NCBI GenBank assembly: GCA_046347635.1
Contig: JAXMFT010000002.1
Span: forward strand, 248,001 to 312,000
DNA length: 64,000 nucleotides
DNA from: JAGVSZ01 sp019137045
GTDB lineage: Bacteria > Pseudomonadota > Gammaproteobacteria > Burkholderiales > SG8-39
Direction of reading: 5' to 3'
In this document: positions 1-8,754 of the stretch, one piece after another
How the letters are laid out: each line of letters starts with the position of its first letter
Position numbering within the stretch: the stretch's first letter is position 1
Position numbers and translations under genes: made by a program
The notes under the pieces: model-generated
What the model was told of the DNA's origin: nothing
Database searches by the model: none
What the model saw: only the letters and a program-made list of their open reading frames with translations

Positions 1-842
1 AGGGTGTCCTGGAAGAACGCGTTGGTGCCGAACACGTACAGGTCGCCGTCCTTCAGCCGCTCGAGCTCGTCCTCCGCCTGGATGTGCGCGTACGCGATGT
101 AGTCGCCCTTCCATCCCAGGCGGCGCAGCGCCTCGAGCGTGCGCACCTGCGTCACCCACGGCGCCCACGAATAGACCCAGTTCGCGTTCGCGTCCTTGAG
201 CCGGGTGGCGAACGGCGTGTAGTCGGGCGTCGGCGGCGGGATGATCTCCTTGTCGACCGGCGTCATCCCGAGCTGCTTCGTCAGGCTCTCGGCGTAGTCG
301 ATCTCGCCGCGCGAGATCGGGATCGCCATCGCCGCGTAGCCGACGCGCGGCGCCTCCCGCGCGCGCTCCTTGACGAACCCCATCGCGAAGCGGCTGTCGT
401 ACTGCGCCCCGAACGCGGTCGAGCAGAACTGCAGCGGGTCGGCCGGCGGGTAGGTCTCCTTCGGGCACACCGCGCCGGCATAGAAGAGCGGGACGCCGGC
501 GCGCTTCGCCTCCGCGATCATCGGCGCGTAGGTGGACGACAGGCTCGAGTTGATCAGGACGAGCACCTTGTCCTGCGCGAGGAGCTTCTTCGCGTCGGCC
601 GCGGCCTTGGACGGCTCGCCCTGGTTGTCCGCGACGATGAGGCGGATCTGCCGCCCGTTCACGCCGCCCTTGCCGTTCACGTGGTCCACGTAGGCGCGCA
701 TCGCCTCGATCACCGGGGCGTACGTCGCCGCCGCCGGACCGGTGAGCGCGCCGGTCAGGCCGACGACGTAGGCATCCTGCGCGAGAGCGCCGGTCGCGGC
801 GAGGCTCGCGGCGAGCACGGTCGTGAGGGCAGTTCGTCTCAT
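1..842 (-). CDS. LivK-type ABC transporter substrate-binding protein (partial, C-terminus beyond window)
   Basis: Periplasmic binding protein of the branched-chain amino acid (Peripla_BP_6) type, which would deliver an amino acid or organic/aromatic acid to a Liv-type ABC permease. About 280 residues are visible. A Sec signal peptide covers roughly residues 1-22 and ends in an ALAQ-like site, followed by the usual VVGLTGALTGP opening of the family. The ATG start is preceded by a strong GAGGAGGAG Shine-Dalgarno sequence. It lies 19 nt downstream of the acyl-CoA ligase gene, so the two are probably co-transcribed, with permease genes likely to the left. That pairing suggests the ligand is an acid that is then CoA-activated; the ligand itself cannot be read from sequence. 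Confidence 0.88.
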   Translation of the reverse strand, partial: MRRTALTTVLAASLAATGALAQDAYVVGLTGALTGPAAATYAPVIEAMRAYVDHVNGKGGVNGRQIRLIVADNQGEPSKAAADAKKLLAQDKVLVLINSSLSSTYAPMIAEAKRAGVPLFYAGAVCPKETYPPADPLQFCSTAFGAQYDSRFAMGFVKERAREAPRVGYAAMAIPISRGEIDYAESLTKQLGMTPVDKEIIPPPTPDYTPFATRLKDANANWVYSWAPWVTQVRTLEALRRLGWKGDYIAYAHIQAEDELERLKDGDLYVFGTNAFFQDT

Positions 843-861
843 GGTCTCCTCCTCGTTGGCG

Positions 862-2742
862 TCATTGGTGCAGCAGCCCGCCCGCGGCGGCGGCGACGAG
901 CCGCTCCTCCGCGTCATCGTACATGGACTCCACCAGCGTCTCGAACCGCTCGTACATGAGCCGGCGCTTCACCTTGCGCGTCGGCGTGACCGGCTCGCCT
1001 TCCTCCTCCGGGTCGAGCGCCTTCGGCAGGATGCGGAAGCGCTTCACCTGCTCGACGCGCGCGAGCTGCGCGTTCGCGCGCTCGATCTCGCCCTGGAGCA
1101 GGCGCTCGACCGCCGCGTGCTGCGCGAGGCTGGTGAAGCCGGTGTAGGCGGCGCCGTGCGCGCGCGCCCAGTCCGACACCGTGTCGTAGTCGATCTCCAG
1201 GAGGGCGGTCACGTACTTGCGTCCGTGCCCGAACACCACCGCCTCGGCGACGTACGGGCTCGCGCGCAGCGCGTTCTCGATGTAGGAGGGCGACAGCGTC
1301 TTGCCGCCCGCGGTCACGATGAAGTCGCGCGCGCGGTCGACGATCCGCAGCCGCCCGTCGGCCCACGCGCCGACGTCGCCGGTGTGCAGCCAGCCGTCGG
1401 CGTCGAGCACCGCGTCGGTCGCGCCGCGGTCGTTCCAGTAGCCGTCGAAGAGGTCGGGGCTGCGCACCAGGATCTCGTCGCCCGCGCCGAGCCTGACCTC
1501 CCAGCCCGCGGGCACCGTGCCGACGTCGCCCGGACGCGGGAACGGCCCGCGCTGGCCGGCGATGATCGCGCCGGCGGTCTCGGTCTGGCCGTACATCTCG
1601 CACACGTTCACGCCCCAGACCTGCCACAGCGCGGCCGTCTCGGGCGGCACGGCGGCGCCGCCGGCGAGGACGAGCTCGAGGCGGTCGAGCCCGAGCTTGT
1701 TGAGGAGCGGGCGGAACACCGCGGCGCGCGCCAGGCGGTAGGCGAGCGCGGACGCGGCGCGAGTCTCGCCCTCCCAGCGCCGCCTGGCGTGCGCCCGGCC
1801 GATGCGCGCGGCGAGACCGTACGCGGCGCGCTTGATCGTCGCCGTCCCCGAGATGCCGACCAGGACCTGCGAGGCGAACTTCTGCAGGTAGCGCGGCACG
1901 GCGAAGAGCGCGGTCGGCGCGACCTCGAACAGGGTCTGCGGGAGGTCGGCGAGGTCTTCGCCGAAGTGCGGCACGAGCTGCGAGACGAGCGGCAGGGTGA
2001 TCGCGACGTCGCGCCCGAGGACGTGGCACAGCGGCAGGAAGACGACCGTGCGGTGCGCCTTCTCCGCGAGCGTCGGGTAGTGCGTCACCAGGTTGAACGC
2101 GCCGGCGAGGTGGCGGCCGTGCGGGACGAGCGCGCCCTTCGGGTGGCCGCTGGTGCCGGAGGTGTAGACGATGAACGCCGGCGCCTCGGGCGGCACGCGC
2201 GCGGCGAGTTGCGCGAGCGCGCCGGCGGGGTCGGGCGCAGGCGCCGCGCCCTCCAGCAGCCGGCCGTAGCGCTGCAGGCGCGGGTCGTCGTACGCGAACA
2301 TCGCCGCGTCGTCGATCACCACGATCCAGCGCACCGCCGGCAGGCGCGCGAGGAGCGGCAGCAGCCGGTCGACGTACTCCTGGTCCTCGGCGACGAAGAT
2401 CGACGCGCCCCCGTCGCGCATCTGGTACTCGACCTCCGCCGCCGACGCGGTGGGGTAGATGCCGTAGGTCACCGCGCCGAGCGCCTGCGCCGCGAGGTCG
2501 CACAGCATCCACTCCTCGCAGGCGTCGCCCATGAGCGCGACCCTGTCGCCGGCCGCCAGGCCGAGCGCCGCGAGCGCGCGCGCGCAGCGCTCCACGAGGG
2601 ACGCGTAGTCGCGCCAGGTGCGCTCGCGGTAGATGCCGAGGTGCTTGGAGCGGAAGGCGACCGCGTCGGGCGCCGCCCGCGCGCGCTCGGCGAGGACGAG
2701 CGGCGCGTTCTTGCGACGGAGCGAGTTCGCGTCGTGGCGCAT
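862..2742 (-). CDS. AMP-dependent long-chain-type acyl-CoA synthetase
   Basis: Adenylate-forming ligase (626 aa) that would activate a carboxylic acid to acyl-AMP and then acyl-CoA in the cytoplasm. The P-loop-like AMP-binding motif YTSGTSGHPKG is near residues 193-203. Further along are the MYGQTET motif of the adenylation core, the HTGDVG motif, and the hinge region with DFIVTAGGKT-like residues before the small C-terminal domain. Length and motif order match the FACL/long-chain group. It is first in a minus-strand unit with the downstream LivK-like binding protein, a common pairing for uptake and activation of aromatic or branched acids. Substrate unknown. It is divergent from the MetE-like gene across an 82-nt gap. 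Confidence 0.88.
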   Translation of the reverse strand: MRHDANSLRRKNAPLVLAERARAAPDAVAFRSKHLGIYRERTWRDYASLVERCARALAALGLAAGDRVALMGDACEEWMLCDLAAQALGAVTYGIYPTASAAEVEYQMRDGGASIFVAEDQEYVDRLLPLLARLPAVRWIVVIDDAAMFAYDDPRLQRYGRLLEGAAPAPDPAGALAQLAARVPPEAPAFIVYTSGTSGHPKGALVPHGRHLAGAFNLVTHYPTLAEKAHRTVVFLPLCHVLGRDVAITLPLVSQLVPHFGEDLADLPQTLFEVAPTALFAVPRYLQKFASQVLVGISGTATIKRAAYGLAARIGRAHARRRWEGETRAASALAYRLARAAVFRPLLNKLGLDRLELVLAGGAAVPPETAALWQVWGVNVCEMYGQTETAGAIIAGQRGPFPRPGDVGTVPAGWEVRLGAGDEILVRSPDLFDGYWNDRGATDAVLDADGWLHTGDVGAWADGRLRIVDRARDFIVTAGGKTLSPSYIENALRASPYVAEAVVFGHGRKYVTALLEIDYDTVSDWARAHGAAYTGFTSLAQHAAVERLLQGEIERANAQLARVEQVKRFRILPKALDPEEEGEPVTPTRKVKRRLMYERFETLVESMYDDAEERLVAAAAGGLLHQ

Positions 2743-2824
2743 GGGGCGCGGGGAGTCTAGCAGGGCCGCCGCGGAGCGGCGACGGCTGCGTTACCATCGC
2801 CGCTTCCCGCTTGCGAGGTTCGCG

Positions 2825-3937
2825 ATGAAGATCACCCCGAACGGCCGCCCGCCCTTCCGCGCCGACCACATCGGCAGCCTGCTCCGGCCCGCGAATCTGC
2901 GGCACGCCTTCAAGAGCCACGCCGAGAAGGCGCTTTCCGACGCCGAGTTCGCGCGCATCCAGGACGAGGCGATCCGCGCGGTCGTGAAGCTGCAGGAGGA
3001 CTGCGGCCTGCAGGTGGTCACCGACGGCGAGTTCCGGCGCATCTCGTACTGGGCGCGCTTCGTCGAGCGGACCAACGGCCTGACGGTGAAGGAGGCGGCG
3101 TTCCGCTTCCGCGACGCGCACGGCCACGAGTCCGACTTCACCGCGCCGCACGTCGTGGGCAAGGTGAAGCGCGGCGGGGACATCACGGTCGACGAATTCC
3201 GGTTCGTGAAGGGACTCACGCAGGCGACGCCGAAGGTCACGATGCCAGCACCCTCGACGATGCACTTCTGGCGCGGCAAGGACTACGCCGACCCGGGCAT
3301 CTACGCCGACGCGCGGCAGTTCGTCGTGGACCTGGGCAAGGTGTACCAGGAGGAGATCGCGGCGCTCGCCGCCGCGGGTGCGCAGTACGTCCAGCTCGAC
3401 GAGGTGGCGCTCGCCATGCTGTGCGACCCGGCGGCGCGCGAGCGGGTGAAGGCGGGCGGCGGCGACCCGGAAGCGCTCGTCGACCTCTACGTCGACGCGA
3501 TCAACGAGGCGGTGAAGAACCGGCCGGCGGACATGGTGGTCGGCGTGCACATGTGCCGCGGCAACTACAAGGGCAAGTACCTCTCCGAGGGCGGCTACGA
3601 CTCGATCGCGGAGAAGCTCTTCGGCCGCGCGCAGGTCAACCACTTCCTGCTCGAGTACGACACGCCGCGCGCGGGCGACTTCGCCCCGCTGCGGTTCGTG
3701 CCGAAATCGAAGGGCGTGGTGCTCGGACTGCTGAGCTCCAAGACGGCGGCGCTGGAGCCGGTCGACGCGCTCAAGCGGCGCGCCGAGGAGGCGTCGAAGT
3801 ACGTGTCCGCGGATCGTCTCGCGCTCAGCCCGCAGTGCGGCTTCGCGAGCACGATCGGCGGCAACCCGGTCACCGAGGCCGACGAGGCCGCGAAGCTCAA
3901 GCGTTGCGTGGAGGCGGCGCGCGCGATCTGGGGGTGA
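2825..3937 (+). CDS. MetE C-terminal-domain-like cobalamin-independent methyltransferase
   Basis: A 370-residue protein matching the C-terminal catalytic barrel of cobalamin-independent methionine synthase (MetE, Meth_synt_2). The zinc ligands expected for the fold are visible: His242 and Cys244 in VGVHMCRGN, Glu277 in LLEYD and Cys338 in SPQCGF. The N-terminal half of full MetE (about 750 aa) is absent, which is usual for the stand-alone family members sometimes annotated as 5-methyltetrahydropteroyltriglutamate-homocysteine methyltransferase. The methyl donor and acceptor are therefore uncertain. The ATG at 2825 is chosen because it precedes the conserved ADHIGSLLRP segment; upstream in-frame sequence belongs to the antisense of the ligase. 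A TACCAT -10-like hexamer lies at 2792-2797. Confidence 0.85.
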   Translation: MKITPNGRPPFRADHIGSLLRPANLRHAFKSHAEKALSDAEFARIQDEAIRAVVKLQEDCGLQVVTDGEFRRISYWARFVERTNGLTVKEAAFRFRDAHGHESDFTAPHVVGKVKRGGDITVDEFRFVKGLTQATPKVTMPAPSTMHFWRGKDYADPGIYADARQFVVDLGKVYQEEIAALAAAGAQYVQLDEVALAMLCDPAARERVKAGGGDPEALVDLYVDAINEAVKNRPADMVVGVHMCRGNYKGKYLSEGGYDSIAEKLFGRAQVNHFLLEYDTPRAGDFAPLRFVPKSKGVVLGLLSSKTAALEPVDALKRRAEEASKYVSADRLALSPQCGFASTIGGNPVTEADEAAKLKRCVEAARAIWG

Positions 3938-3963
3938 GCCGGCCGCGGAAGTCGCGCCGTGAC

Positions 3964-3987
3964 GCTGCGCGCGGGCGGGCGCGCAGC
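3964..3987. terminator. Hairpin between convergent genes
   Basis: Perfect 9-bp inverted repeat (GCTGCGCGC, 6-nt loop, GCGCGCAGC) placed between the convergent ends of the MetE-like gene and the thioesterase gene. Its position suggests a bidirectional terminator. There is no T-run, so intrinsic termination is not certain in this GC-rich genome. Confidence 0.45.
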
Positions 3988-4002
3988 AGGACGACGCCCC
4001 GC

Positions 4003-4440
4003 CTAGCCGCCTGCCGCCGGGTAGGACTCGTCGAGGTACTCGGTCATCCGCGCCCGCAGCCCGTCCGGGATCGGCACCGCCTTGTAGGTCTCGTGCGTGA
4101 AGGTGCAGATCGTGTGGCGCGAGCGGAAGCACGGCCGGCGCTCGACGAAGGAGTCGATCGCCAGCTCGATCGAGGAGCGCCCCAGCCGCACCACGCGCAG
4201 CTCGATCGCGAGCGTGTCGCCGAAGCGCGCCGGGCCGAGGAAGTCGGTGTGCGTGCTGACGGTGGGCACGCCGAGCTTCTTGCGCACGATGAAGTCGGCG
4301 AAGCGCTCCTCGAGGCCGTAGGTGAACCAGTCCTCCATCGCGGTGTGGAGGAGGTCGAAGAAGCGCGGGAAGTAGACGATCCCGGCGGGGTCGCAGTGCG
4401 AGAAGAGGATCGGGTATTCGACGCGGAAGACCTTGCGCAT
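4003..4440 (-). CDS. 4HBT-family acyl-CoA thioesterase (copy 2)
   Basis: Hot-dog fold thioesterase of the 4-hydroxybenzoyl-CoA type, 145 aa, which would hydrolyse an acyl- or aroyl-CoA to the free acid. The catalytic-Asp signature HCDPAGIVYFPRFFD is at about residues 15-29. Length is normal for the family. It is the last gene of the minus-strand operon, 61 nt after the related thioesterase at 4502-4924; the two are clear paralogues (both start M-x-K-x-F and carry HCDP-x-GIVYF). A TGnTACCAT-like extended -10 is seen just upstream (ATGGTA on the plus strand at 4449-4454), so it may also have its own promoter with a very short leader. Confidence 0.85.
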   Translation of the reverse strand: MRKVFRVEYPILFSHCDPAGIVYFPRFFDLLHTAMEDWFTYGLEERFADFIVRKKLGVPTVSTHTDFLGPARFGDTLAIELRVVRLGRSSIELAIDSFVERRPCFRSRHTICTFTHETYKAVPIPDGLRARMTEYLDESYPAAGG

Positions 4441-4501
4441 GGGCCGCGATGGTATCAGCCCGCTCGCGCCGGCCGGGGGCGGCGCGTGCGCGGGACTCCC
4501 G

Positions 4502-4924
4502 CTAGCGCGGCGCCGCCACGTACGCCTCCATCTTCGCGCGCAGCTCGTCGGGGATCGGGATCGCGCGGTAGGTGTCGAGCGAGATCATTGCGACCTTGTG
4601 GCGCGCGCGGAACTTCTCCTCGCCCTTCACCGTGCCGTGGATCGCGAACTCGATCGAGCTGTGCCCGAGCTTCGCGATCGACAGGGTGAGCTTCAGGCGG
4701 TCGCTCAGCCAGCACGGCTTGGAGAAATGGCAGCCGGTGTCGACGATCGGGAATCCCCAGCGGCGCTGGAGGTGGATCTCGTGGAAGCTCATGCCGAGCA
4801 TCTGGGTGAACCAGTCCTCGACCGTGGCGTTGCACATGTCGAAAAAGTTGACGAAATAGACGATGCCGCCCGGGTCGCAGTGGGAGAAGCGGATCAGGCG
4901 CTCGACGGAGAAGGTCTTGGGCAT
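4502..4924 (-). CDS. 4HBT-family acyl-CoA thioesterase (copy 1)
   Basis: Hot-dog thioesterase of 140 aa with the 4HBT catalytic motif HCDPGGIVYFVNFFD near residues 15-29. It is paralogous to the next gene at 4003-4440. It starts 60 nt downstream of the IorA-like gene, so it is probably part of the oxidoreductase operon. An IorAB enzyme makes an acyl-CoA from a 2-oxoacid, so a thioesterase here could release the free (aryl)acetate and recycle CoA. That role is inferred from context only. Confidence 0.85.
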   Translation of the reverse strand: MPKTFSVERLIRFSHCDPGGIVYFVNFFDMCNATVEDWFTQMLGMSFHEIHLQRRWGFPIVDTGCHFSKPCWLSDRLKLTLSIAKLGHSSIEFAIHGTVKGEEKFRARHKVAMISLDTYRAIPIPDELRAKMEAYVAAPR

Positions 4925-4984
4925 GCTCGTTCGGCGGGCACGTGAAAGGCGGACGGGGCGAGGGGTCTCCCCCTGCGCCGCTGA

Positions 4985-7132
4985 TCAGGCCGGCTGCAGC
5001 CAGCCGATGAAGGTCGCGCGCAGGCGCTGCTTGGTCCGGTCCCACCAGGACGGGTTCTGCACGATCTCGGCGCGGAAGAAGCTCGGGCACAGGATCGCCG
5101 CGTGCGCCACCTCCCCGCACAGCCCGCAGCCCACGCAGCCGTTGTTCACGTGCGCCACCGGGTCCACCTTGAGCGGATCGGCGGAGTCCTTCACCGTGAG
5201 CGACGGGCAGCCGGAGAGCCGGATGCAGGAGTGGTCGCCCGAGCACACGTCCTCGTCCACCCCGAAGCGCGTGCGCACCACGCGCTCGCCGGAGGAGAGC
5301 AGCCGCGCGATGACCGGCCGGATCCGCCGCTGGCGCTCGAGCTGGCACTCCCCCTCGGCCACGATCACCTTCAGGCCCGGCTCGGGCGTCGAGAACGCCT
5401 CCTTCAGCGTCTTCGTCACTTCCGCCACCTTGTACGTGTAGACGGTCCGCAGCCACTTCACGCCCAGGCCGCGCAGCGTGTTCTCGATCGTCCGGTCGGC
5501 GTGCGCGGCGCTCTGCTCGCGCGCGGCGTCCTTCGCGTCCTCGGGCGGCGAGGAGACGATCTCCTGCGTCCCGGTGGCGGAGGTGTAGCCGTTCTTCATG
5601 ATGACGAGCACGCCGTCGCCGCGGTTGAGCAGGTTGGAGGCGACGCCCGACAGGAGCCCGTTGTGCCAGAACCCGCCGTCGCCCATGATCGACAGCGTGC
5701 GCCGCTCCATCACCGGCGCCACGCCCGCCGCGCTCGCGACGCTCATGCCGTAGCCGAGGATGGAGTTGCCCTGCGAGAACGGCTCGAACGTGGCGAAGGC
5801 GTGGCAGCCGATGTCGGCGGCGACGTGCGGCTCGCCGATCTCGCGCTTGGCGAGCTTCATCGCGGCGAACACCGGCCGCTCCGGACAGCCGACGCAGAAG
5901 GAGGGCGGACGCCCCGGCAGCGCCTGCCCGAGCAGCGCCGCGGCGCGCGCGCGCGTCGCGTCGAGCGCCTCCAGCCAGCGCGCGCCGGGCGAGGTGTCGA
6001 GCCGCGGGAGGTGCGCGGCGAGGAAGCGCGCGAGCCCGCGCACGACGACCTCGGTCGAGTACTCGCCGGCCTGCGCCAGCACGTCCTTGCCGTGCAGCTT
6101 CGTGCCCAGGTCGGCGCGCCGCAGGATGGTCGCGACGTCCTGCTCGATGAACTCCGGCCGGCCTTCCTCGACGATCAGCACCGCCCGCTTGCGCGCGCAG
6201 AACGCCGCGATCTCCTCGGGGACGAGCGGGTACACGACGTTCAGGGCGAGGATCGGGATGCGGCAGGCGCCGAACTCGTCGGCCAGGCCGAGCACCTGCA
6301 GCGCGCGCACGAGGTTGTTGTAGAGCCCGCCCTGGACGACGATGCCGACGTCGCGCTCGGCGCCGTCGAACACCTCGTTCAGCGCGTGCTCGGCGATGAA
6401 CTTGCGCGCCGCGGGCAGGCGCACCTCGGCTTTCAGCTTCTCCTGCCCGAAGGTGGCCGGCGGGTGCGCCAGCCGCTCGTAGGCGAACGCGGGCGGCCCG
6501 TCGAGGCGGTTGCGGGTCGACACCTGCGGCGCGCGGTTCGAGCGCGCGACGAAGCTCCCGGTGACGTGGCACGCGCGGATGCGCAGGTCCATGATCGCCG
6601 GCGTGTTGGACGCCTCGGACAGCTCGAACCCCTTCTCGACCAGGTGCACGATCGTGGGCAGGTTGGGACGCGGATCGAGCATCCACAGCGACGACTTGAG
6701 CGCCACCGCGTGCGTGCGCTCGAGCGCGACGCTCGCGCCCTCGCCGTAGTCCTCCCCCACCACGATCAGCGCGCCGCCGACCACCCCGGCGGTGCTGAGG
6801 TAGGAGAGCGCGTCGGACGCCACGTTCGTGCCGACGATCGACTTCCAGGTCACCGCCCCGCGCATCGGGTAGTTGATCGAGGCGCCGAGCATCGCCGCCG
6901 CCGAGGCCTCGTTGGTGCACGCCTCGACGTGCACGCCGAGCTCGTCGAGGTAGTCGCGCGCCTGCACCATCACGTCGAGCAGGTGCGAGACCGGCGCGCC
7001 CTGGTAGCCGCCGACGTAGGCCACGCCCGACTGCAGCAGCGCCTTGGTCACCGCGAGGATGCCCTCGCCGTGGAACGTCTCCCCGTCGCCGAGCTTGAGC
7101 GAGGCGATCTCTTCCTTGAAGGAGCGTTCCAC
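4985..7132 (-). CDS. iorA: Indolepyruvate:ferredoxin oxidoreductase alpha-type subunit (paralogue 1)
   Basis: A 715-residue TPP- and Fe-S-dependent subunit of the 2-oxoacid:ferredoxin oxidoreductase superfamily, IorA type, which decarboxylates aryl- or branched pyruvates to acyl-CoA and reduces ferredoxin. The N-terminal pyrimidine-binding domain includes GGYQGAPVSH. The TPP-binding region has MGDGGFWHNG followed by NGYTSATGTQ. The C-terminus is Cys-rich (CSGDHSC, SGCPS, GCVGCGLCG), consistent with iron-sulfur clusters. The GTG start is placed by homology with paralogue 2; it lies 1 nt after the iorB stop, so the genes are translationally coupled. The last ~100 codons are identical in DNA to those of paralogue 2. 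Confidence 0.88.
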   Translation of the reverse strand: MERSFKEEIASLKLGDGETFHGEGILAVTKALLQSGVAYVGGYQGAPVSHLLDVMVQARDYLDELGVHVEACTNEASAAAMLGASINYPMRGAVTWKSIVGTNVASDALSYLSTAGVVGGALIVVGEDYGEGASVALERTHAVALKSSLWMLDPRPNLPTIVHLVEKGFELSEASNTPAIMDLRIRACHVTGSFVARSNRAPQVSTRNRLDGPPAFAYERLAHPPATFGQEKLKAEVRLPAARKFIAEHALNEVFDGAERDVGIVVQGGLYNNLVRALQVLGLADEFGACRIPILALNVVYPLVPEEIAAFCARKRAVLIVEEGRPEFIEQDVATILRRADLGTKLHGKDVLAQAGEYSTEVVVRGLARFLAAHLPRLDTSPGARWLEALDATRARAAALLGQALPGRPPSFCVGCPERPVFAAMKLAKREIGEPHVAADIGCHAFATFEPFSQGNSILGYGMSVASAAGVAPVMERRTLSIMGDGGFWHNGLLSGVASNLLNRGDGVLVIMKNGYTSATGTQEIVSSPPEDAKDAAREQSAAHADRTIENTLRGLGVKWLRTVYTYKVAEVTKTLKEAFSTPEPGLKVIVAEGECQLERQRRIRPVIARLLSSGERVVRTRFGVDEDVCSGDHSCIRLSGCPSLTVKDSADPLKVDPVAHVNNGCVGCGLCGEVAHAAILCPSFFRAEIVQNPSWWDRTKQRLRATFIGWLQPA
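4989..5290. repeat. 302-bp perfect direct repeat, copy A (3' end of iorA paralogue 1)
   Basis: Every base of 4989-5290 equals 8759-9060 (offset 3770), checked line by line. It encodes the last ~100 residues of both IorA-type proteins, including all the Fe-S cysteines. Identity ends abruptly on both sides: at the third base of the last Ala codon, and at the base after position 5290. The rest of the genes differ clearly. There are no terminal inverted repeats, so this is a conversion or duplication tract, not a mobile element. Confidence 0.97.
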
Positions 7133-7133
7133 G

Positions 7134-8747
7134 TCAGGCCGCCTTCTTCGCGCCCGTGGGGCGGCGGAAGAACTGCAGCGGTTTCGCCTGCGGCGGCCGC
7201 GGCGGGACGCCGACCGTGGCGAGCGACTGGTCGAGCTTGCGGCCCTCGGGATCCGCGAGCGCGGCGGCGCGCGCGGCCCGTATCGCGGCGGCGCGCGCGG
7301 CGTCGGACTCGAACGCGCCCGCGCCCACGATCGTGTCGAGGATGCGCAGGAAGCTCGCCCGGCCGCGCTGGTGGGTGTCGCCGTAGCCCTTGATCAGCCG
7401 GCCGCAGAGCGCGATCTCGAGCGCGAGGCCGAGGTCGCGCGGCGCCGCGGCGCGGACCGCGTCGAGCCAGCGCTCGATCAGCGCCTGCTCCTCGTGGTAG
7501 CGCGCGGTCGTGCGCCGCAGCCGGCGCAGCGACGCGAGGAAGCGCAGCGCGAGGAAACCGGAGACGCTCGTGGTCTTCACGTGCATGCCCACGTTCAGCT
7601 TGTGGGTGAGCCCGCGCCGCGCCGCCCACCGCGTGAGCGCGCCCGCGAGCCCGCGCGGCAGCACCGCGGCGAGCTCCTCGACCCCCGGCTTGAGGTACTC
7701 GACGATGTGCACCGGCTCGTCCGGCTTGGCCTGGACCTCCGCGCGCACGCGCTCGAAGCGCGACCGGCGCGACTTGAGGTCGGCGACCCGGATCACGTCC
7801 TCGTAGCACATCCACAGGGCGAGGAAGCGGCCGGTCTCGTTCGTGAGCGCGTAGCCGCCCGCGCCGCCGCCCCCGTCGCGGTCGAGCTGCGCGACCGGAT
7901 CCAGGCGGTCGAGGTAGAGGGCGGCGTACGCCTCGTCCTGGAAATCGGCGCAGCGCGCCGCACCCTCCTCGACGATGCGGCGGGTCTCCACCGGGAAGCT
8001 CGCCCGCGCCCGCTCGACCGGGTGCGCGCGCCAGCGCTTCGCCTCCTCGGGCGTGGCCGCCTGCGCCTCGCCGGCGGCCTGCGCGTACCCGAGCGCGAAG
8101 CCCGTCAGGCTGCCCTCGACGCCGCGGCCCGCGCCCTTGATCGCCGCCTCGCAGGCCGCGCGCGAGAGCGGCAGCACGCCCGCGCCCGCCAGCGCGCCGA
8201 AGAGCACCGCGTTGATCACCGTGCCGGAGCGCGCGGCGAGCTCCGCCATGTCGAAGAGCACCGCGCGCCTCGCCAGCTCGCCGGCGGCCTTCACGATGCG
8301 CGCGCTGTCCGCCCGCCCGTCGCCCATCGCCATCTTCTCGGCCACCGTGTACACGCGGTGGGTCGAGGCGACGAGCGTCGTGCGGTCGGGCGTCACGAAC
8401 CCGTTCTGCAGCGCGCGTCCGGCCTCGACCAGCTCGGAGGCGACCATCAGGTCGACGTTGCCGGGCGAGGGCGTGAGCGCGAGGACGGGCCGGCGCGCGC
8501 CGAGCGCGTCCCACTGCGCCGGAAAGATCTCGAGGTAGTAGGTGGTCGCCCCGGTGCGCTGCGCGACGCCCGGAATCGAGGTGCTCTGCACCGGCAGCCC
8601 GGCGGCGGTCGCCGCGGCGACGATCCAGTCGGCCAGCACGCCGCCGCCCTCGCCGCCGAGCGCGGCGATGAGCAGCGTGATCGGTCGCGCGGGCAGCGCG
8701 TCGCTCCGGGGAAAGGTGATCGTGTCGGTCATCGTACTCATCCCCAT
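7134..8747 (-). CDS. iorB: Indolepyruvate oxidoreductase beta-type subunit with C-terminal DUF6537-like region
   Basis: A 537-residue partner subunit. Residues ~20-210 resemble the POR gamma/IorB domain (IAALGGEGGGVLADWI near the start, SIPGVAQRTGATTYY). The remaining half, containing GLTHKLNVGMHVK and KGYGDTHQRGR, resembles the DUF6537 extension found in large single-chain IOR proteins. It lies between two iorA-like genes: 7 nt after paralogue 2 and 1 nt before paralogue 1. Three ATGs compete for the start (8747, 8741, 8732); the second has the best-spaced GAGG upstream. With one beta and two alpha genes, it may pair with either. Confidence 0.85.
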   Translation of the reverse strand: MGMSTMTDTITFPRSDALPARPITLLIAALGGEGGGVLADWIVAAATAAGLPVQSTSIPGVAQRTGATTYYLEIFPAQWDALGARRPVLALTPSPGNVDLMVASELVEAGRALQNGFVTPDRTTLVASTHRVYTVAEKMAMGDGRADSARIVKAAGELARRAVLFDMAELAARSGTVINAVLFGALAGAGVLPLSRAACEAAIKGAGRGVEGSLTGFALGYAQAAGEAQAATPEEAKRWRAHPVERARASFPVETRRIVEEGAARCADFQDEAYAALYLDRLDPVAQLDRDGGGGAGGYALTNETGRFLALWMCYEDVIRVADLKSRRSRFERVRAEVQAKPDEPVHIVEYLKPGVEELAAVLPRGLAGALTRWAARRGLTHKLNVGMHVKTTSVSGFLALRFLASLRRLRRTTARYHEEQALIERWLDAVRAAAPRDLGLALEIALCGRLIKGYGDTHQRGRASFLRILDTIVGAGAFESDAARAAAIRAARAAALADPEGRKLDQSLATVGVPPRPPQAKPLQFFRRPTGAKKAA

Positions 8748-8754
8748 GCCTCGT

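Noticed and set aside
914..4132. Very long minus-strand open frame overlapping the acyl-CoA ligase and MetE-like genes
   Set aside because: Arg/Ala/Pro-rich composition without domains; it is a shadow frame caused by high GC content. The true genes in other frames carry clear motifs.
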